64,000 bases of DNA from Variovorax ginsengisoli (GTDB lineage: Bacteria; Pseudomonadota; Gammaproteobacteria; Burkholderiales; Burkholderiaceae_C), in the NCBI RefSeq assembly GCF_030811835.1, contig NZ_JAUSRO010000001.1, positions 310,001-374,000 of the forward strand. Reading direction: 5' to 3'. Made by a program: the position numbers and the translations under genes. Below, in pieces: positions 1-9,265 of the stretch. Below the pieces are notes generated by a model, which was not told the DNA's origin, made no database searches, and saw only the letters and a list, made by a program, of their open reading frames with translations. Positions within the stretch are counted from its first letter, which is position 1; each line of letters opens with the position of its first letter.

Positions 1-1958
1 TCGAGGCCGCCCCGCCAGTGCTCACGCCGCAGGATGCGCACGCCAAGGGCCAGTACGTGGTTCCGCCGATGCACCTGCTGCGCAGCGCGAGCGACCCCGA
101 CGGCGACGAGCAGGCCGTGGTGCGCGCCGCCATCGCCGCCGCGCCGCATCGACTGAAGGACACGCTGGAGGTCGGCGGGCAGGAGCAGTTCTACCTGGAA
201 GGCCAGATCAGCTACGCGATTCCGAAAGAGGGCGGCAGCATGCATGTGCACTGCTCGACGCAGCACCCGACCGAGATGCAGCATCTGGTGTCGCACGCGC
301 TGCACCTCAACGCCAACGAGGTGCATGTCGAGTGCCGGCGCATGGGCGGCGGCTTCGGCGGCAAGGAATCGCAGTCGGGCCTGTTCGCCTGCGTGGCGGC
401 GGTGGCGGCGGCCAAGCTCAAGCGCCCGGTCAAGCTGCGGCTGGACCGCGACGACGACTTCCTGGTCACTGGCCGGCGCCACTGCTTCTGGTACGACTAC
501 GAGGTCGGCTACGACAACGAAGGCCGGCTGCTCGGTGCGGAGATCACCATGGTCTCGCGCGCCGGTCATTCGGCCGACCTGTCGGGGCCGGTGATGACCC
601 GCGCGCTGTGCCACTTCGACAACGCCTACTGGCTGCCTGAGGTCGCGATCCACGGGTATTCGGGCAAGACCAACACCCAGAGCAACACAGCCTTTCGTGG
701 CTTCGGCGGGCCGCAGGGCGCGATTGCGGTGGAGAACATCCTCGACACGGTGGCGCGGCGTCTGGGCCGCGACCCGCTGGAGGTGCGGCGCATCAATTTC
801 TACGGCAAGGATGAGCGCAACGTCACGCCCTACGCCCAGGTCGTGACCGACAACATCGTCCACGAACTGGTGGGCGAACTCGAGGCCAGCAGCGACTACC
901 GCGCGCGGCGCGACGCCATCGCGGCCTACAACGCGCGCAGCCCCGTGCTCAAGCGCGGCATCGCGCTGGCGCCGCTGAAGTTCGGCATCTCCTTCAACGT
1001 GCCGCACTTCAACCAGGCGGGTGCGCTGGTGCATGTCTACAGCGACGGCTCGGTGCTGGTGAACCACGGCGGCACCGAGATGGGCCAGGGCCTGAACACC
1101 AAGGTCGCCCAGGTGGTGGCGCACGAGCTGGGCGTGAGCTTCGAGTGCGTGCGCGCCACGGCCACCGACACGACCAAGGTCGCCAACACTTCGGCCACGG
1201 CCGCGTCGACCGGCGCCGACCTGAACGGCAAGGCCGCGCAGGACGCCGCACGGCAGATCCGCGCGCGCCTGGCGGCCTGTGCCGCCGCACGCCACGGCGG
1301 CGAGGCGGCCGACGTGCGTTTCGCCAACGACAAGGTCGAGGTCAACGGCCGCACCCTGGGCTTCGCCACGCTGGTCGGCGAGGCCTACCTCGACCGCGTG
1401 CAGCTGTGGTCCGACGGCTTCTATTCGACACCGGGCCTCAGCTGGGACCGCGACACGCTCAAGGGCCGCCCGTTCTACTACTACGCCTACGGCGCGGCGG
1501 TCAGCGAGGTCGTCGTCGACACGCTGACCGGCGAATGGAAGCTGCTGCGCGCCGACATCCTGCACGACGCCGGCAAGTCGCTCAACCCGGCCATCGACAT
1601 CGGCCAGGTCGAGGGCGCCTTCATCCAGGGCATGGGGTGGCTCACCACCGAAGAACTGGTGTGGCATCCGCAGAGCGGCAAGCTGACCACGCACGCACCG
1701 AGCACCTACAAGATCCCGACGGCCAACGACTGCCCGCCGGTCTTCAACGTGAAGCTGTTCGAGGGGCCGAATTTCGAGGACTCCATCCACCGCAGCAAGG
1801 CCGTGGGCGAGCCGCCCTTGCTGCTGCCGTTCTCGGTGTTCTTCGCGATCCGCGACGCGGTGTCGGCGGTCGGCGGCCACCGGGTCGACCCGCCGCTGCG
1901 CGCGCCGGCGACCAGCGAGGCGATCCTGGCCGCGATCACGGCCGTGCAATTGGTCTGA
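1..1958 (+). CDS. xdhB: Xanthine dehydrogenase large (molybdopterin-binding) subunit, 3' part
   Basis: The reading frame is open from the left window edge, so the gene begins upstream; about 650 C-terminal residues are visible. The fragment carries molybdenum-hydroxylase signatures in the expected order: a GGGFGGKESQ loop about 110 residues into the visible part, FRGFGGPQG around 225, GTEMGQGLN around 355, and GEPPLLLPFSV near the C-terminus, which holds the catalytic glutamate of the xanthine oxidase family. The enzyme oxidises hypoxanthine to xanthine and urate together with the FAD/Fe-S subunit XdhA, which would lie to the left. A LysR regulator and a purine-type ABC importer follow on the same strand, which fits uptake plus oxidation of purines. 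The GTG at 18 is internal, not the real start, because homology-like sequence continues before it. Confidence 0.93.
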   Translation, partial: EAAPPVLTPQDAHAKGQYVVPPMHLLRSASDPDGDEQAVVRAAIAAAPHRLKDTLEVGGQEQFYLEGQISYAIPKEGGSMHVHCSTQHPTEMQHLVSHALHLNANEVHVECRRMGGGFGGKESQSGLFACVAAVAAAKLKRPVKLRLDRDDDFLVTGRRHCFWYDYEVGYDNEGRLLGAEITMVSRAGHSADLSGPVMTRALCHFDNAYWLPEVAIHGYSGKTNTQSNTAFRGFGGPQGAIAVENILDTVARRLGRDPLEVRRINFYGKDERNVTPYAQVVTDNIVHELVGELEASSDYRARRDAIAAYNARSPVLKRGIALAPLKFGISFNVPHFNQAGALVHVYSDGSVLVNHGGTEMGQGLNTKVAQVVAHELGVSFECVRATATDTTKVANTSATAASTGADLNGKAAQDAARQIRARLAACAAARHGGEAADVRFANDKVEVNGRTLGFATLVGEAYLDRVQLWSDGFYSTPGLSWDRDTLKGRPFYYYAYGAAVSEVVVDTLTGEWKLLRADILHDAGKSLNPAIDIGQVEGAFIQGMGWLTTEELVWHPQSGKLTTHAPSTYKIPTANDCPPVFNVKLFEGPNFEDSIHRSKAVGEPPLLLPFSVFFAIRDAVSAVGGHRVDPPLRAPATSEAILAAITAVQLV

Positions 1959-2004
1959 CGCGCTCGATTGGCGGTATAAGGTCCCGGACCGTTTTCTACC
2001 GACC

Positions 2005-2958
2005 ATGCGCGACCAAACCCTGTTCGACAAGATCGATCTCCATCTCATCCGGGTGCTTCACACCGTGCTGACCGACCGCAGCGTCTCACGCGCTGCCATC
2101 CGCCTGGGGATGTACCAGCCGGCCGTTTCGGCCGCGCTCAAGCGCCTGCGCGCGCTCGCGGGCGACCCGCTGCTGGTGCGCTCGGGCAGTGGCATGGTGC
2201 CCACCGACGCGGCGCTGCGCATGATCGAGCCGGCCGCCAGCATCCTGCGCTCGGCCGAGGTGCTGTTCAGCGACGCGCGCGGCTTCGACCCGCAGACCGC
2301 CACCCACACCTTTCGCATTGCTGCGAGCGACTACCTTGATCCGCTCTTCCTGCCGATGATGGTCGCGCAGATCAAGACCCAGGCGCCGCTGTGCGGCATC
2401 GAGATCCACCCGCTGTCGTCCGACTCGAACTACCACGCGCAGTTGTCGCTGGGCAATGTCGACCTGGTCATCGGCAACTGGCTGAAGCCGCCCGAAGACC
2501 TGCACATGGCGCGGCTCTTCGGCGACGAGATCGTCTCGCTGATCAGCAACGACCATCCGGCGGCGCGGCGCGGCTGGGACGTCCAGACCTGGCTGGATGC
2601 CGAGCACATCGCACCCACGCCCATGCATCCGGGTGCGCGCGGCATCATCGACCAGATGCTTGACGCGCAGCAGCTGCAGCGCCACATCGTGGCGCGCTGT
2701 GCGCATTTCGGTCTGATTCCGGACATGGTGGCATCGAGCTTGCTGGTGTTGACCACCGGGCGGCAGTACTGCGAGCGATTCGTCGCGCGCCTGCCGGTGA
2801 AGATCGTCGCCTGCCCGGTAGCGTTTCCGCGGCTCATGTACTACCAGCTGTGGCATGAGCGCACCCACGCGTCGAGTTCGGCGCGCTGGCTGCGCGACTG
2901 CATCAAGTCGGTGGCGGCGTCGCTGCGGCCGGCGACGGCATCGAAGAATTCCCATTGA
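2005..2958 (+). CDS. LysR-family transcriptional regulator
   Basis: This 317-residue protein has an N-terminal winged helix-turn-helix at about residues 10-65 (RVLHTVLTDRSVSRAAIRLG, then QPAVSAALKRLR) followed by a LysR substrate-binding domain. It starts 46 nt after xdhB and ends 10 nt before the ABC transporter ATPase, on the same strand, so it may be co-transcribed with one or both. By context it probably controls purine oxidation or uptake. The inducer cannot be read from the sequence. LysR genes are more often divergent from their targets, so the co-directional arrangement is slightly unusual. Confidence 0.88.
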   Translation: MRDQTLFDKIDLHLIRVLHTVLTDRSVSRAAIRLGMYQPAVSAALKRLRALAGDPLLVRSGSGMVPTDAALRMIEPAASILRSAEVLFSDARGFDPQTATHTFRIAASDYLDPLFLPMMVAQIKTQAPLCGIEIHPLSSDSNYHAQLSLGNVDLVIGNWLKPPEDLHMARLFGDEIVSLISNDHPAARRGWDVQTWLDAEHIAPTPMHPGARGIIDQMLDAQQLQRHIVARCAHFGLIPDMVASSLLVLTTGRQYCERFVARLPVKIVACPVAFPRLMYYQLWHERTHASSSARWLRDCIKSVAASLRPATASKNSH

Positions 2959-2968
2959 GAGCGATCGA

Positions 2969-4501
2969 ATGACACTCCCCCGACTCCAGCTCGCCCACAT
3001 CACCAAGCGCTATCCCGCGGTGGTGGCCAACAGCGACGTTTCGCTGACGGTGATGCCGGGCGAAACCCATGCCGTCCTCGGCGAGAACGGCGCCGGCAAG
3101 TCGACGCTGATGAAGATCATCTACGGCTCGGTCAAGCCCGACGAGGGCAGCGTGATGTTCAATGGCCAGGCAGTGAACGTGCGCAATCCGCAGGAGGCGC
3201 GCGCACTGGGCATCAGCATGGTGTTCCAGCACTTCAGCCTGTTCGACACGCTGACCGTCGCAGAGAACGTCTGGCTCGGGCTCGACAAGCACCTCGCGCT
3301 GGCCGAGGTCACGCGGCGCATCACGGCCAAGGCGAGCGAGTACGGGCTGGACATCGATCCCTCGCGTCCGGTGCACACGCTGTCGGTCGGCGAGATGCAG
3401 CGCGTGGAGATCATCCGCGCGCTGCTCACCGACCCCCAACTGCTGATCCTCGACGAGCCGACCTCGGTGCTCACGCCGCAGGCGGTCACCAAGCTCTTCG
3501 TGGTGCTCAAGAAGCTGGCGTCCGAAGGCTGCAGCATCCTCTACATCAGCCACAAGCTGCACGAGATCCGCGAGCTGTGCACTGCCTGCACGGTGCTGCG
3601 CGGCGGCAAGGTCACGGGCGTGTGCAACCCGCAGAACGAGACCAACGAGTCGCTCTCGCGCCTGATGATCGGTGCCGAGCCGCCCCCGCTGCAGCACCGC
3701 GCGTTGCACACCGGCGCGGTCGCGTTGCGCGTGCGTCAGCTCACGCTGGCGCGCGAGGACCAGTTCGGCGTCGATCTGGAAGGCGTGTCGCTCGACGTGC
3801 GTGCGGGCGAGGTGGTGGGCATCGCGGGCGTGTCGGGCAATGGCCAGAAGGAGCTGCTGTACGCGCTGTCGGGCGAAGACACGCGCGCCGAGCCCGCGAC
3901 GATCGAACTGCTTGGCCAGCCGGCCGCACGCCTCGGCCCGCGCAAGCGCCGTGCGCTGGGGCTGCATTTCGTGCCCGAGGAGCGGCTGGGTCGTGGCGCG
4001 GTGCCGACGCTGGGCCTTGCCCACAACCTGTTGCTCACGCGCAGCAATGCGGTCGGCCGCGGGGGGTGGATCCGCACCGGCTCGCTGGCGGGCCATGCGA
4101 ACAAGATCATCGAGCGCTTCAAGGTCAAGGCCGGCGGGCCGGATTCGGCCGCGCGTTCGCTGTCGGGCGGCAACCTGCAGAAGTTCATCGTCGGTCGCGA
4201 GATCGACGCCGACCCCAAGGTCTTCATCGTCGCGCAGCCGACCTGGGGCGTGGACGTGGGCGCGGCCGCGCTGATCCGCGGCGAAATCCTTGCGTTGCGC
4301 GACGCGGGCTGTGCCGTGCTGGTGGTCAGCGAGGAGCTCGACGAGCTGTTCGAGATCTGCGACCGGCTGCACGTGATCGCCAAGGGCCGCCTGTCGCCCT
4401 CGGTCGACCGCGCCGACGCCACGGTGCCACGCATCGGCGAATGGATGAGCGGGCTGTGGGACGCATCACCGGTCGCCGCCAAGGAGATGGCCCATGCTTA
4501 A
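2969..4501 (+). CDS. BMP-type nucleoside/purine ABC transporter, double ATP-binding protein
   Basis: The 510-residue protein has two fused ABC ATPase domains. The first has Walker A GENGAGKST (residues 38-46), signature LSVGEMQRVE and Walker B LLILDEPTS. The second has a degenerate Walker A (GVSGNGQKE), signature LSGGNLQKF and a Walker B reading IVAQPTWGVDVG, with Gln where the catalytic Glu is expected; this is typical of the YufO/RbsA-like group. It energises import by the two permeases encoded next. A longer frame is open upstream to 2855, but that part overlaps the LysR gene and is not ABC-like, so the ATG at 2969 was chosen. The 3' end overlaps the next gene by 8 nt. Confidence 0.92.
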   Translation: MTLPRLQLAHITKRYPAVVANSDVSLTVMPGETHAVLGENGAGKSTLMKIIYGSVKPDEGSVMFNGQAVNVRNPQEARALGISMVFQHFSLFDTLTVAENVWLGLDKHLALAEVTRRITAKASEYGLDIDPSRPVHTLSVGEMQRVEIIRALLTDPQLLILDEPTSVLTPQAVTKLFVVLKKLASEGCSILYISHKLHEIRELCTACTVLRGGKVTGVCNPQNETNESLSRLMIGAEPPPLQHRALHTGAVALRVRQLTLAREDQFGVDLEGVSLDVRAGEVVGIAGVSGNGQKELLYALSGEDTRAEPATIELLGQPAARLGPRKRRALGLHFVPEERLGRGAVPTLGLAHNLLLTRSNAVGRGGWIRTGSLAGHANKIIERFKVKAGGPDSAARSLSGGNLQKFIVGREIDADPKVFIVAQPTWGVDVGAAALIRGEILALRDAGCAVLVVSEELDELFEICDRLHVIAKGRLSPSVDRADATVPRIGEWMSGLWDASPVAAKEMAHA

Positions 4502-5597
4502 GCTCGAACCCCGCCCGCAGCTCTCGCGGTTCTGGAGCTACGGCTCGCCCATCCTCGCGCTGCTCATCACGGTGGCCATCGGCACGGCGCTGTTCGCGCT
4601 GCTGGGCAAGGACCCGGTCAAGGGTCTGCTGATCTTCTTCTGGGAGCCGATCAAGAGCGGCTACGCGCTCGGCGAACTGATGGTCAAGGCCACGCCGCTG
4701 CTCATCATCGCGCTGGGCCTGGCGGTGTGCTTTCGCTCCAACGTGTGGAACATCGGCGCCGAGGGCCAGTTCGTGATTGGCGCGATCGCTGCGGGCTATG
4801 TGGCGCTGCTGGCCGACAAGAGCACCGGGCCATGGATCATCGCGGCCATCCTCGCGGCGGGCATCCTGGGCGGCATGTTCTGGGCGGCCATCGTCGCCTT
4901 CCTGCGTGACCGCTTCAATGCCAACGAGATCCTGGTGAGCCTGATGCTGGTGTACGTGGCCACACTGGTGCTTGGCTACGTGGTGGCTGGACCGCTGAAG
5001 GACCCGATGGGCTTCAACTTTCCGCAGAGCAAGACCTTCGATGCGGTCACCCAGATCCCGCGTCTCATGAAAGGCTCGCGTGTGAGCATCGGGCTGGTGA
5101 TTGCCCTTGCTGGCGCGGCAATGCTGTGGGTCTTCCTGTTCCGCACGCGTGTGGGCTTTGCGCAGCAGGTGGGCGGCCTCGCGCCGGCGGCTGCGCGCTA
5201 TGCCGGCTTCTCTGCGCGCCGTGCGGTGTGGGTGGCGCTGCTGACTTCGGGCGGCGCGGCCGGCCTGGCAGGTGCACTCGAGGTGGCCGGCCCGATTGGT
5301 CAGCTGACGCCGTACGTGCCTGCGGGCTACGGCTTCGCTGCGATCATCGTGGCGTTTGTCGGCCGGCTGCATCCGGTGGGCATGATCTTCTCGGCCATCC
5401 TGATGAGCATGTTCTACATCGGCGGCGAGCTGGCGCAGTCCCGGCTGGGCCTGCCCAAGTCGCTGACGGGCGTTTTCCAGGGCCTGCTGCTGTTCACGCT
5501 GCTGGCCTGCGACACGCTCATCGCCTACCGCATCCGCCGCAAGGTGGCACCCAAAGTCATCGTGCCGGTGGCGCGCACCACGCAAGGAGTCCTGTGA
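4494..5597 (+). CDS. BMP-type ABC transporter permease (YufP-like)
   Basis: This 367-residue polytopic inner-membrane protein belongs to the branched-chain permease (BPD_transp_2) superfamily used by nucleoside/BMP-type importers. The diagnostic stretch is CFRSNVWNIGAEGQFVIGA at about residues 80-100, in which the NIGAEGQ motif is characteristic. The start overlaps the ATPase gene by 8 nt, and AAGGAG lies 7 nt before the ATG, so translation is probably coupled. It ends in a TGATG overlap with the second permease. The likely substrate class is purine nucleosides or bases; this comes from the family and the neighbouring xdhB, not from a substrate-specific residue. Confidence 0.92.
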   Translation: MLKLEPRPQLSRFWSYGSPILALLITVAIGTALFALLGKDPVKGLLIFFWEPIKSGYALGELMVKATPLLIIALGLAVCFRSNVWNIGAEGQFVIGAIAAGYVALLADKSTGPWIIAAILAAGILGGMFWAAIVAFLRDRFNANEILVSLMLVYVATLVLGYVVAGPLKDPMGFNFPQSKTFDAVTQIPRLMKGSRVSIGLVIALAGAAMLWVFLFRTRVGFAQQVGGLAPAAARYAGFSARRAVWVALLTSGGAAGLAGALEVAGPIGQLTPYVPAGYGFAAIIVAFVGRLHPVGMIFSAILMSMFYIGGELAQSRLGLPKSLTGVFQGLLLFTLLACDTLIAYRIRRKVAPKVIVPVARTTQGVL

Positions 5598-6517
5598 TGG
5601 AGGTCTACATCGGTCTGCTCGGGCTCGTGTTCAGCGCGGGCACGGCGCTGGCGATCGCCTCGCTCGGCCTGCTGATCAACGAGAAGGCAGGCATCGTGAA
5701 TCTCGGCGCCGAGGGCATGATGCTGTGCGCCGCCGTGGCGGGGGTCATGGTCACCGTGGCCACCGGCAGCACCTGGGCCGGCCTGCTGGCGGGCATGGCT
5801 GCGGGGGGTGTGCTGGCCGCCATCTTCGGTCTGCTGGTGATCTGGCTCAACACCAACCAGTACGCCACGGGCCTGGCGCTGAGCCTGTTCGGCACGGGCT
5901 TCTCCGCCTTCGTCGGCACTGAATACACGAAGGCCACGCTGCCCGCACTCACACCGTTCCAGATCCCGTTTCTCGGCGACCTGCCGGTGGTCGGCCCGGC
6001 GCTGTTCCGCCAGCATCCGCTGGTGTATCTGGTGATCGTCTTCGCCTTTGCGCTGATCTGGTTCCTGTACCGCACGCGCGCCGGGCTGGTGCTGCGCGCC
6101 GTGGGCGAATCGCCCGAGTCGGCGCATGCCCTGGGCTATCCGGTGCGGCGCATCCGGCTGCTGGCGGTGGTGGTCGGTGGCGCGCTGTGCGGGCTGGCGG
6201 GCGCCTACCTGTCGGAGATCTATTCGCGCGGCTGGAACGAGGGCATGGTGTCGGGGCGCGGCTGGATTGCGCTGGCACTCACCACCTTTGCGACATGGCG
6301 GCCGGCCCGCGTGCTGCTGGGTGCCTACCTGTTCGGCGGCGTGACGATGCTCGGCTTCCATCTGCAGAACACCGGCGTGGACATCCCCAGCCAGTTCCTG
6401 AACATGATGCCGTACGTGGCCACCATCGTCGTGCTGGCACTGATCTCGCGCAACCCTGCCTTCATCCGCGTGAACATGCCCGCGTCGATCGGGAAACCGT
6501 TCTACCCCGGCTCATAA
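5597..6517 (+). CDS. BMP-type ABC transporter permease (YufQ-like)
   Basis: This is a 306-residue polytopic membrane protein, the second half of the permease pair. It has the same family hallmark near the N-terminus, NEKAGIVNLGAEGMML, and alternating hydrophobic segments to the end. The ATG at 5597 shares its A with the stop codon of the preceding permease, and an AAGGAG sits upstream, so it is translationally coupled. A longer open frame runs upstream from 5126 but lies inside the preceding permease in another frame and is not used. Together with the ATPase and the lipoprotein receptor it forms one complete importer. Confidence 0.92.
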   Translation: MEVYIGLLGLVFSAGTALAIASLGLLINEKAGIVNLGAEGMMLCAAVAGVMVTVATGSTWAGLLAGMAAGGVLAAIFGLLVIWLNTNQYATGLALSLFGTGFSAFVGTEYTKATLPALTPFQIPFLGDLPVVGPALFRQHPLVYLVIVFAFALIWFLYRTRAGLVLRAVGESPESAHALGYPVRRIRLLAVVVGGALCGLAGAYLSEIYSRGWNEGMVSGRGWIALALTTFATWRPARVLLGAYLFGGVTMLGFHLQNTGVDIPSQFLNMMPYVATIVVLALISRNPAFIRVNMPASIGKPFYPGS

Positions 6518-6539
6518 TGTCCCACCCCCGTATCTGCTC

Positions 6540-6612
6540 ACTTCGTGTAGCCGAGTCCCCCCTCAAGGGGGCAACACCAGCGGGCCGGCAAAGCCGGTTC
6601 CGCGGTGTTTTC
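6540..6612 (+). repeat. Dispersed intergenic hairpin repeat, copy 1
   Basis: A structured intergenic element lies between the second permease and the BMP lipoprotein gene. It contains CCCCC-TCAA-GGGGG (6558-6571) followed by a long imperfect hairpin at 6573-6609 whose outer arms are AACACC/GGTGTT and inner arms CCGGC/GCCGG around AAA. A diverged copy in the opposite orientation lies at 58960-59056 with compensatory substitutions in the arms. It lies inside a probable operon, so it could act as a processing or partial termination signal. That role is inference. Confidence 0.75.
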
Positions 6613-6688
6613 GCTTCGGCTGCGCCGGTTTCAACTGCCACCACTGCTTTTGATTTTTCCGCCAACCTGTCCATCGAGGATTCCAAAA

Positions 6689-7858
6689 ATGAATGATCTG
6701 AACAAGCGTTCCCTGCTCAAGCTGGCTGCCCTTACGGCCGTCGCATCCGCCGCCCTCATCGGCTGCGGCAAGAAGGAAGAAGCGGCGGCACCGGCTGCAG
6801 CCCCTGCACCCGCACCGGCCGCCGCTGCGGCGCCTGCACCCGCCGCGCCGCTGAACATCGCATTCGCCTACGTCGGCCCGGTGGGCGACGGCGGCTGGTC
6901 CTTCGCGCACGACAACGGCCGCAAGGCGCTGGAGAAGGAATTCGGCGACAAGATCAAGACCACCTTCGTGGAAAGCGTGCCCGAATCAGCCGACGCCGAA
7001 CGTGTGTTCCGCGACTTCGTGGGCCAAGGCAACAAGCTGATCTTCGGCACCACCTTCGGCTACATGGAGCCGATGCTCAAGGTCGCAGCCGACAGCAAGG
7101 ACGTGAAGTTCGAGCATGCGACCGGCTACAAGACGGCCGAGAACATGCGCACCTATGACAGCCGCACCTACGAAGGCGCGTACATGGCCGGCATCATCGC
7201 CGGCGCCATGACCAAGACCAATACGCTCGGCGTGGTCGGCTCGGTGCCGATCCCCGAGGTGCTGCGCAACATCAACAGCTTCACGCTGGGTGCGCAGTCG
7301 GTCAACCCGAAGATCACGACCAAGGTGGTGTGGGTCAACGAATGGTTCAGCCCGCCCAAGGAAACCGAAGCGGCCACCACGCTGATCAACGGCGGCGCCG
7401 ACGTGCTGTTCCAGAACACCGACTCGCCGGCCGTGCTCAAGACCGCTCAGGAGAAGGGCAAGCGCGCGTTCGGCTGGGATTCGGACATGACCGCCTACGG
7501 CCCCAAGGCCCACCTGGCCTCGGCCGTGATCAACTGGGGTCCGTACTACATCAAGACCACCCAGGATGCGCTCGACGGCAAGTGGACCACCGGCCAGAGC
7601 TGGTGGGGCGTCAAGGAAGGTGCCATCGACATCGTGTCGATCGCCGACGACGTGCCTGCCGACGTCAAGACCAAGGTCGAGACCGTCAAGGCTGGCCTGA
7701 AGGACGGCAGCTTCTCGATCTGGAAGGGTCCGATCGTGGGCCAGGACGGCAAGGAACTGGTCGCCGCTGGTGCGGTGGCAGACGACAAGTTCCTGTCGGG
7801 CGTCAACTTCTACATCAAGGGCGTGGACGGCAAGGTGCCGGGCGGCGACAAGAAGTAA
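6689..7858 (+). CDS. BMP-family substrate-binding lipoprotein (nucleoside/purine receptor)
   Basis: This 389-residue exported receptor has a short basic N-terminus, a hydrophobic core and a lipobox ending ALIGC at about residue 23, so it should be lipid-anchored at the periplasmic face. An Ala/Pro-rich linker (about residues 30-50) precedes the BMP (PnrA-like) domain, which begins LNIAFAYVGPVGDGGW. The ATG at 6689 has GAGGA 8 nt upstream (6676-6680). A longer frame from 6605 would put about 28 atypical residues before the signal peptide and was rejected. It is the last gene of the importer operon and is followed by a clear terminator. Confidence 0.93.
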   Translation: MNDLNKRSLLKLAALTAVASAALIGCGKKEEAAAPAAAPAPAPAAAAAPAPAAPLNIAFAYVGPVGDGGWSFAHDNGRKALEKEFGDKIKTTFVESVPESADAERVFRDFVGQGNKLIFGTTFGYMEPMLKVAADSKDVKFEHATGYKTAENMRTYDSRTYEGAYMAGIIAGAMTKTNTLGVVGSVPIPEVLRNINSFTLGAQSVNPKITTKVVWVNEWFSPPKETEAATTLINGGADVLFQNTDSPAVLKTAQEKGKRAFGWDSDMTAYGPKAHLASAVINWGPYYIKTTQDALDGKWTTGQSWWGVKEGAIDIVSIADDVPADVKTKVETVKAGLKDGSFSIWKGPIVGQDGKELVAAGAVADDKFLSGVNFYIKGVDGKVPGGDKK

Positions 7859-7873
7859 AGCATTTTTCGCCAG

Positions 7874-7906
7874 CGAAAAGGCCGCCTGTCCGGGCGGCCT
7901 TTTTCG
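7874..7906 (+). terminator. Intrinsic terminator after the BMP operon
   Basis: A GC-rich stem (GGCCGCC/GGCGGCC, loop TGTCCG) is extended by A/T pairs and followed by TTTTT, 15 nt after the BMP stop codon. It closes the purine-importer operon. The A-run on the other side could make it bidirectional and also serve the convergent MFS gene. Confidence 0.88.
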
Positions 7907-7918
7907 TTCTGTGCGCCG

Positions 7919-9265
7919 TCAGGGGCAGGGAACCGGCCGCATGCCAGCAGGTGCGAGCAGCGGACGAGCCACCAGCGCACAGGCCGCGGCGACGAACCAC
8001 ACCAGCGGCCAGCCCTGCAGCGCGATCAGGTGCGGGATCGACAGGGGCGTGACGAAGCAGACCACGAAGACGCTGGTGTTCGCCATGCCGAGCGCGGTGC
8101 CGGCGCGCGTGGCACCGGCCAGGCTGGCCAGCTCGGTGTAGGCCACACCGTGCCAGGCCGACACACAGACACCGGCCAGCGCCAGCAGTACCACCAGTCC
8201 CATGCGTCCGCTGGAAGCGCCGGTCAGCAGGTCGCCCGAGAACGCCAGCATGCCCAGCGCCACGAACAGCAGCACGCTCAGCAGCGCGCAGCCGCGCAGG
8301 AAGGCCGGCCGGTTGCGGCGGCGGTCGGTCCAGCGGCCGCTCCAGATACGCATTCCCATCGCACCCACCTGCAGTGCCACCATGGCTGCGGTGATGGCGG
8401 CCTGACTTGCATGGCCGAAGTCGTGCAGGAACACGGTGCCAAAGGAGAGCACCGCGAATTGCGGCCCGCACAGGATGCCGATGCCAGCCACGATGCGCCA
8501 CACCCGCAGGTCGTGCAATGGCCCCCGGTCGACCACGACGCATGCCGTCTTCGCCGCCACTTGCGCCGGTTGGCGTGCCGGAGTCGGCCCTGCGGGTGAA
8601 GGCGGCTCGTGCACCCAGGCCATCACGATCAGCGCGCCCATTGCGCACAGGCCGGCGAGTACGGCGTACACCGCCCCGAAGCCACCATGCAGAACGAGCG
8701 CTGGCAGCAGCAAGGCGCCGATGCCACCACCGAGTGGCGTGGCGGTCTGCCGAATGCTCATCGCCAGGCCGCGCTCGCCTTCGCCGAACCACATCATCAC
8801 GGCCCGGCCGCTGGCGCCGTTCACGCTGCCGCCGAGCAAGCCGACGAGCAGCAGCCCGCCAGCGAGCCAGCTCAGAGGTGGGATCTGCTCGCCGTGAGGC
8901 GCAGCCCACAGCGCCATCGCGGCCAAGGCCGCAGCGGTGCTGGACAAGCCCGTCAGCAACACGGGTCGGTCACCCCAGCGATCGGTCAGCAACCCCCACG
9001 GCAACTCGCTCAACGCAATGCCCAGGCCCATGAGGCCGAGCATGAGACCGAGGGTGGCCGTGTCGAGCCGGTAACCGGAACGCATCAGCACCGCAGTCAT
9101 CGGGATACCACTGAAGGCCATGGAGAAAGCGGCGTTCGCGACCACGCCGGCGGCCAGCACCTTCCAGCGGTGGCGCGAGTCGAAAGAGGACGCAGCGAGC
9201 AGAGCCGGCGCTGCGGTGGCGGAGGTGTTGCGTGGCATGTCGGCAGTGTCGAAGGTTGCAATCAT
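7919..9265 (-). CDS. MFS transporter
   Basis: This is a major facilitator of up to 448 residues with about 12 hydrophobic segments. The loop-2/3 motif A is readable as GLLTDRWGDRPVLL, with a central hydrophilic, Ala/Pro-rich loop around residue 220. It is divergent from a LysR regulator gene, which is probably its controller. The start is uncertain. The codon at 9265 abuts a palindrome and has no Shine-Dalgarno, whereas the next ATG at 9238 has a -10-like GACACT six bases upstream. Substrate unknown; an efflux or small-solute carrier is possible. Confidence 0.85.
   Translation of the reverse strand: MIATFDTADMPRNTSATAAPALLAASSFDSRHRWKVLAAGVVANAAFSMAFSGIPMTAVLMRSGYRLDTATLGLMLGLMGLGIALSELPWGLLTDRWGDRPVLLTGLSSTAAALAAMALWAAPHGEQIPPLSWLAGGLLLVGLLGGSVNGASGRAVMMWFGEGERGLAMSIRQTATPLGGGIGALLLPALVLHGGFGAVYAVLAGLCAMGALIVMAWVHEPPSPAGPTPARQPAQVAAKTACVVVDRGPLHDLRVWRIVAGIGILCGPQFAVLSFGTVFLHDFGHASQAAITAAMVALQVGAMGMRIWSGRWTDRRRNRPAFLRGCALLSVLLFVALGMLAFSGDLLTGASSGRMGLVVLLALAGVCVSAWHGVAYTELASLAGATRAGTALGMANTSVFVVCFVTPLSIPHLIALQGWPLVWFVAAACALVARPLLAPAGMRPVPCP

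Noticed and set aside
2903-4372. 489-residue minus-strand frame opposite the ABC ATPase
   Set aside because: It is an antisense shadow with no domain features.
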